DNA of 44,217 nt, taken from positions 1 through 44,217 of IMG/VR virus record IMGVR_UViG_3300032288_002862; one strand, written 5' to 3'. The translations under genes and the position numbers were made by a program. The notes below the pieces were generated by a model. That model was not told the origin of the DNA. It did not search any database and saw only the letters and a list, made by a program, of their open reading frames with translations. Of the stretch, positions 41,027 through 44,217 are shown in pieces (the first letter of the stretch is position 1; every line of letters begins with the position of its first letter). This DNA comes from a virus.

Positions 41027-41992
41027 TCACCACGACATTATAAACACCATTCCAGGTCCGCCGTTGCCTCCGCGACCAGCGGTTTGACCAGTGCCGCCGC
41101 CTCCACCACCACTGCCTATACCACCATTACCACCGTTTCCGCCGTTGTTGTCGTTTGTTCCGCCACCCGCACCACCGCACGATACAAAAGGTGCCCACAG
41201 GTTAACTCCGCTACTTCCATCGCGTACAGTAGAAGTTCCAGCCGCTGCAAGTATACCACCGCCTGCGGCGTTTGGCCAGTTTAAAAAAGTAAAATTTGTG
41301 GCTGTTCCGGGAGCTATACTTCCTCCGTTCGCGGTTCCGCCGGTTGATCCGCCACCACCAGCACCTCCGCTATTCTTAAAAGCATTCCAAACGGTAGAAA
41401 GAGATACGCCGTTACCACCACCAACCGCACCACCTGCTCCTCCTGCCTGACCAACAGTCCCCCTGAATTCACCAAGACGAGTTCCAACATATATCGACGG
41501 TGCTCCTGCTGCCGTACCCGCTGCTCCAACCGCAGCACCTGTTCCTGTACCACCACCTCCAGCTTGTGTACTAGATGACTCAAGTAATACATTTGGCGCA
41601 GTTGTATTTTGAGAATAGCATACATATGCTATGCCGCCGTTTGTACCAGCAACGCCGTTTGTATTGCTGCCTTCACCACCAGAACCCGGTCTAATATACA
41701 ATATATCTGGTAAAAAAAATGATGGCATGAGTAATGTAGCTACTCCACCAGACCCGCCACCTCCACCCCCGCCACCGTCATCTCCAGCAGGTCGCTGAAA
41801 TCCTTGTCCACCACCACCACCAGCACCTACCGCAAGTATATAAACCATTGTAGATCCTTTTGGTTTATTCCAAACTTTCCAATTTACTGAAGCTAAATCA
41901 TCATCTACTGCTCCAACAAATGTATATACTTCGCAATTTGATGGATATGGCAAATCTTGTAAATCACTTTGTTGTAATGGATAATTGAACAT
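41027..41992 (-). CDS. Glycine-rich adhesin-like tail protein (copy 2)
   Basis: 321 residues. A short N-terminal domain (to ~50, with WKVWNKPKGSTMVYILAVGA) is followed by many runs of glycine (up to eight in a row) separated by variable hydrophobic or polar loops, ending in GGPGMVFIMSW. Glycine-rich motifs of this kind form polyglycine-II bundles in receptor-binding adhesins such as gp38 of the Salmonella phage S16. The variable loops between the runs would contact the host receptor. It has the same length as its upstream paralogue and the same W-x-x-W-x-KP-x-G start and S-W end, but quite different loops. Tail-tip adhesin is inferred; the exact family cannot be fixed from sequence alone. Confidence 0.6.
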   Translation of the reverse strand: MFNYPLQQSDLQDLPYPSNCEVYTFVGAVDDDLASVNWKVWNKPKGSTMVYILAVGAGGGGGQGFQRPAGDDGGGGGGGGSGGVATLLMPSFFLPDILYIRPGSGGEGSNTNGVAGTNGGIAYVCYSQNTTAPNVLLESSSTQAGGGGTGTGAAVGAAGTAAGAPSIYVGTRLGEFRGTVGQAGGAGGAVGGGNGVSLSTVWNAFKNSGGAGGGGSTGGTANGGSIAPGTATNFTFLNWPNAAGGGILAAAGTSTVRDGSSGVNLWAPFVSCGGAGGGTNDNNGGNGGNGGIGSGGGGGGTGQTAGRGGNGGPGMVFIMSW

Positions 41993-41995
41993 AAC

Positions 41996-42961
41996 TTACC
42001 AAGAAAAAATAGCAACCAAGCCGTTGCCACCATCACCACCTCTGCCGCCTGTGGTTCCTTTTCCTCCACCACCGCCCCCACATCCTATACCGCCTCTGCC
42101 GCCGTTACCACCAACACCAGCAACGTTGGTACCTCCACCTGCTCCACCGGTTTGAAAAAACGGAGCCATTAGTGATACACCCGCCCCACCGATATTTGCG
42201 GATGTTGTGCCACCTGTTCCACCTGCCGCAAGTGCACCGGCAGTGGTCGGCCAGTTTATGAATACAAAGTTTACGGCGGCGGTAGCAGTTTGTGCGCCTC
42301 CGTTGTTATTTGTACCTGCGGCACCACCGCCACCAGCACCGGGACTTAATGGCAATCCTCCCCATGCCGTAATGCTGGTACCGGTACCACCACCAACGGC
42401 TCCGCCAGCACCACCAACCAATCCAACAGTTGCGGAAAACATACCGATTGACAGGTTTAAAGTAACACCACCATATACAGTAGGAACTGTACCCGCCGCA
42501 CCCACTGCTCCGTTGGTACCAGCACCACCGCCACCCGGTTGGCTGGCTCCATTTGCTGATAATATAGTATTAACACCTGCGGCTGCGGCTACTGGATTTA
42601 AAGATATAGTTGAATTTGTACCTGCTCCACCTGCTACTGTAGCAGCACCGCCCAACCCACCAACTCCAACTTGAACATATAAGCTATCTGGTAATAGAAA
42701 TGTTGGTATGATCAACCTACTTATACCAGAACACGCTCCACCACCTCCACCTCCTCCGTTTGTACCAGACGCAGCACTATGAGCACCACCGCCTCCACCC
42801 CCGCCGCCAATACAAATCATATATGACATGCTTGTTCCACGCGGTTTTGTCCATTGCTGCCAACTTGTAGTAGATAAATTATTTGCGTGAAATATCTGAA
42901 CATCACCTCTAAAATTAGATGGTATGCCAAATGTATCTATTGATGTAGCAGGAAAATTCAT
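41996..42961 (-). CDS. Glycine-rich adhesin-like tail protein (copy 1)
   Basis: 321 residues, the same length as the gene 3 nt downstream. The N-terminal part has STTSWQQWTKPRGTSMSYMI and then GGGGGGG; glycine runs and Ala/Thr/Asn-rich loops follow, ending in GGNGLVAIFSW. The pattern suits a polyglycine-II adhesin. Some loops, such as NTILSANGASQPG and MFSATVGLVGGAGGAVGGG, are partly shared with the paralogue. The ATG at 42961 has no Shine-Dalgarno site but TATAAATA, in the opposite orientation to the other boxes, lies 3 nt upstream (42965-42972). Two copies may give the phage alternative or combined receptor specificity. Confidence 0.6.
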   Translation of the reverse strand: MNFPATSIDTFGIPSNFRGDVQIFHANNLSTTSWQQWTKPRGTSMSYMICIGGGGGGGGAHSAASGTNGGGGGGGACSGISRLIIPTFLLPDSLYVQVGVGGLGGAATVAGGAGTNSTISLNPVAAAAGVNTILSANGASQPGGGGAGTNGAVGAAGTVPTVYGGVTLNLSIGMFSATVGLVGGAGGAVGGGTGTSITAWGGLPLSPGAGGGGAAGTNNNGGAQTATAAVNFVFINWPTTAGALAAGGTGGTTSANIGGAGVSLMAPFFQTGGAGGGTNVAGVGGNGGRGGIGCGGGGGGKGTTGGRGGDGGNGLVAIFSW

Positions 42962-42979
42962 AACTATTTATATATGTCG

Positions 42980-43432
42980 TTAATAATCACTACCTATCAC
43001 AAATGCTTGCCAATTTTGATTAGTAGTTTGAGCAGCGTGTTGCGAAACAAGTAAATATGTATTTGCTGGCATAGCAAAGTTTAATGGCAGTTCATAAAAG
43101 TTTGTGGCATTGGTAGCGTTGGCACTAGCTAATGCACCAACTGAAATTTCACCAAGCAAAAATACTTGTCCCGCCGTTGGCGTACCTGTGTTTACTGTGC
43201 TGTATGTAACACGAAGCACCGTCGCAACACCTGTTGTTGGTGTAGTCGCAACGCTCATAAATCTTACTTTTTGAACAAAGCTACCAGATGGGCCAGAAGT
43301 AAAAGCAAGAAATTGAGCAGTACCAATAGCTCCACCCAACCCATCACTTCTTGCTTGGGCTGCTGTAGTTGTTATATTAACGCCCGATAACTCTGGTGTT
43401 AATCCGAATATTGGTGATGTATTTGCTGGCAT
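42980..43432 (-). CDS. Small beta-rich fibre or tail protein
   Basis: 150 residues, rich in Ala, Thr, Ser, Val and Gly with few charged residues. It has a beta-sandwich look: AQFLAFTSGPSGSFVQKVRF, ATVLRVTYSTVNTGTP, NFYELPLNFAMPANTYLLVS, ending QNWQAFVIGSDY. I recall similar short proteins beside fibre genes of large phages, but no function is known to me. The MPANTSPIF start and the internal MPANTYLLV share the MPANT motif. It is the first gene of the adhesin unit; the upstream gap of 35 nt is AT-rich. Likely an adhesin domain or fibre tip protein. Confidence 0.6.
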   Translation of the reverse strand: MPANTSPIFGLTPELSGVNITTTAAQARSDGLGGAIGTAQFLAFTSGPSGSFVQKVRFMSVATTPTTGVATVLRVTYSTVNTGTPTAGQVFLLGEISVGALASANATNATNFYELPLNFAMPANTYLLVSQHAAQTTNQNWQAFVIGSDY

Positions 43433-43467
43433 AATATTTTATAAGTTATGTTGTTTAGTTATATATA

Positions 43468-44217
43468 TCAAATCATTCTGCTTTGGTATGCTATAATAAC
43501 TCCGAGATTTGTAGCACTTCCCCCGCCGCTTGTGCCTGAAGTTCCATTTGTACCAGATGTACCGTTTGTACCAGATGTGCCTGATGTACCATTTGTGCCA
43601 GATGTGCCTGACGTACCATTTGTACCACTCGTTCCTGACGTACCATTTGTGCCAGATGTGCCGCTTGTACCCGAGGTTCCACTTCCACCTCCTCCAGCAC
43701 CGCTTAATGCATAACTAGCGGTTATTGCATATGAAGAAGATCCAAACAATGAACCTGTTATTCCAGTAGTAACCTTTAATGATCCAGTTACAAAAACACT
43801 TCCGCTGATGTCAAGTTCGGTGGTTGGATCTGTTTTTCTGATACCTATTCTACTTCCTCCTGTAATAACAACCATGTCTTGGAAGTCAGTGGCAGAACCG
43901 CCGCGATTTACAAATAATTTTAACTGACCTCCCCAGTCACCTGGGTTTAATCCTGTGCTGGTAGTATCATATAAACCAGAAATACCAGCATATCTCCAAG
44001 TTGGAGTGCCTGCTATATGTACACTTAATGGATCATAACCACTGAAAGTAATCTTTCCTCCTGTACCCGTGTTAACATTATAGTTGTGGAGGTTGAGCAT
44101 GTCTGCATCCGAATTACTTGATGTATATAACGTGGCAACAACTCCTGGTCTTACTGATGTTTGATCTTTTCCAACAACTATATATTGTCCGCTATCATAT
44201 AGTGCGTCTCCGGCCTG
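43468..44217 (-). CDS. Tail fibre protein, N-terminus beyond window, short Gly-X-Y stalk
   Basis: 249 codons are visible and the frame stays open to the right edge, so the start lies outside; the ATG at 44100 is internal. The visible N-terminal part has QYIVVGKDQTSVRPGVVATL and a fold with DWGGQLKLFVNRGG and SRIGIRKTDPTTELDISGSV, like the trimeric beta modules that usually precede chaperone or stalk regions in phage fibres. It is followed by SSSYAITASYALSG, a glycine linker, 17 Gly-X-Y triplets and the end GGGSATNLGVIIAYQSRMI. No S74 domain follows, unlike the giant fibre. It shares the SYAxTASYA module and the stalk with the giant protein, so the two probably exchanged sequence. Confidence 0.75.
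   Translation of the reverse strand, partial: QAGDALYDSGQYIVVGKDQTSVRPGVVATLYTSSNSDADMLNLHNYNVNTGTGGKITFSGYDPLSVHIAGTPTWRYAGISGLYDTTSTGLNPGDWGGQLKLFVNRGGSATDFQDMVVITGGSRIGIRKTDPTTELDISGSVFVTGSLKVTTGITGSLFGSSSYAITASYALSGAGGGGSGTSGTSGTSGTNGTSGTSGTNGTSGTSGTNGTSGTSGTNGTSGTNGTSGTSGGGSATNLGVIIAYQSRMI
43525..43686 (-). repeat. Short Gly-X-Y repeat in the edge fibre gene (17 triplets)
   Basis: Only GTS and GTN triplets, with GTS-GTS-GTN repeated four times, bounded by glycine-rich linkers on both sides. It is the same repeat class as in the giant fibre, much shorter and more regular. Confidence 0.85.

Noticed and set aside
1-44217. tRNA genes, integrase, insertion sequences, attachment sites
   Set aside because: I looked for cloverleaf-like intergenic DNA, transposase or integrase motifs and long terminal repeats and saw none; intergenic gaps are mostly under 200 nt.

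Overview
The window is part of the genome of a large tailed phage with a contractile, T4-like tail. The evidence is a gp18-type tail sheath, a gp19-type tail tube, a tape-measure protein, two gp26/gp51-type baseplate hub proteins, a gp53-type LysM wedge protein and a tail fibre ending in an S74 intramolecular chaperone. No capsid, portal or terminase gene lies inside the window, so the head genes must be elsewhere. The DNA is AT-rich and uses the standard bacterial code. Intergenic gaps are short and many genes overlap by 4 nt. Nothing in the sequence identifies the host; several modules resemble families common in uncultured marine and cyanobacterial myoviruses.

Layout, left to right; all genes are on the minus strand except two at 21.1-21.8 kb, so transcription runs right to left. 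1-1905: two unrecognised genes, the first cut by the window edge. 1961-3328: a short, divergent family A DNA polymerase. 3366-14649: the baseplate and tail block (two large baseplate-type proteins, LysM protein, tape measure, tandem zinc-knuckle hub proteins). 14744-20349: a cluster of charged proteins that carry, at the N-terminus or internally, an amphipathic tag of the MKKSELKxLIxEIV type; I suspect capsid-targeted internal or scaffold proteins. One of them is a GP88-like enzyme candidate. 20446-20943: tail tube with its own terminator. 21123-22532: a small non-structural island with two plus-strand genes and one minus-strand gene. 22574-24965: a nucleotidyltransferase-HAD fusion, a small tagged protein and a 5'(3')-nucleotidase-like HAD protein. 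25041-28040: tail sheath with its own terminator. 28190-31103: a coiled-coil protein, then two glycosyltransferase-like genes around an FkbM-like methyltransferase. 31157-44217: fibre and adhesin block, with a mucin-like Ser/Thr/Pro protein, a giant 2976-residue Gly-X-Y fibre, a small protein, two glycine-rich adhesin-like paralogues of equal length, and further fibre proteins.

Two systems stand out. The first is the giant fibre: about 850 Gly-X-Y triplets with only one proline, rich in Thr, Ser and Asn, next to a glycosylation-type cassette and a mucin-like protein. This suggests an extremely long, possibly O-glycosylated stalk. The second is the set of tagged proteins, whose amphipathic leaders and nearby L/I-x-E sites recall T4 capsid-targeting sequences. 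Some of these genes appear to have arisen by read-through fusion of once separate tagged genes.

Two promoter-like classes are visible. One is a consensus TTGACA/TAnnAT pair placed so that transcription would start at the start codon, seen before the polymerase gene and the 22532 gene. The other is a recurrent TATTTATA box before many virion genes. Both are inferences from sequence only.
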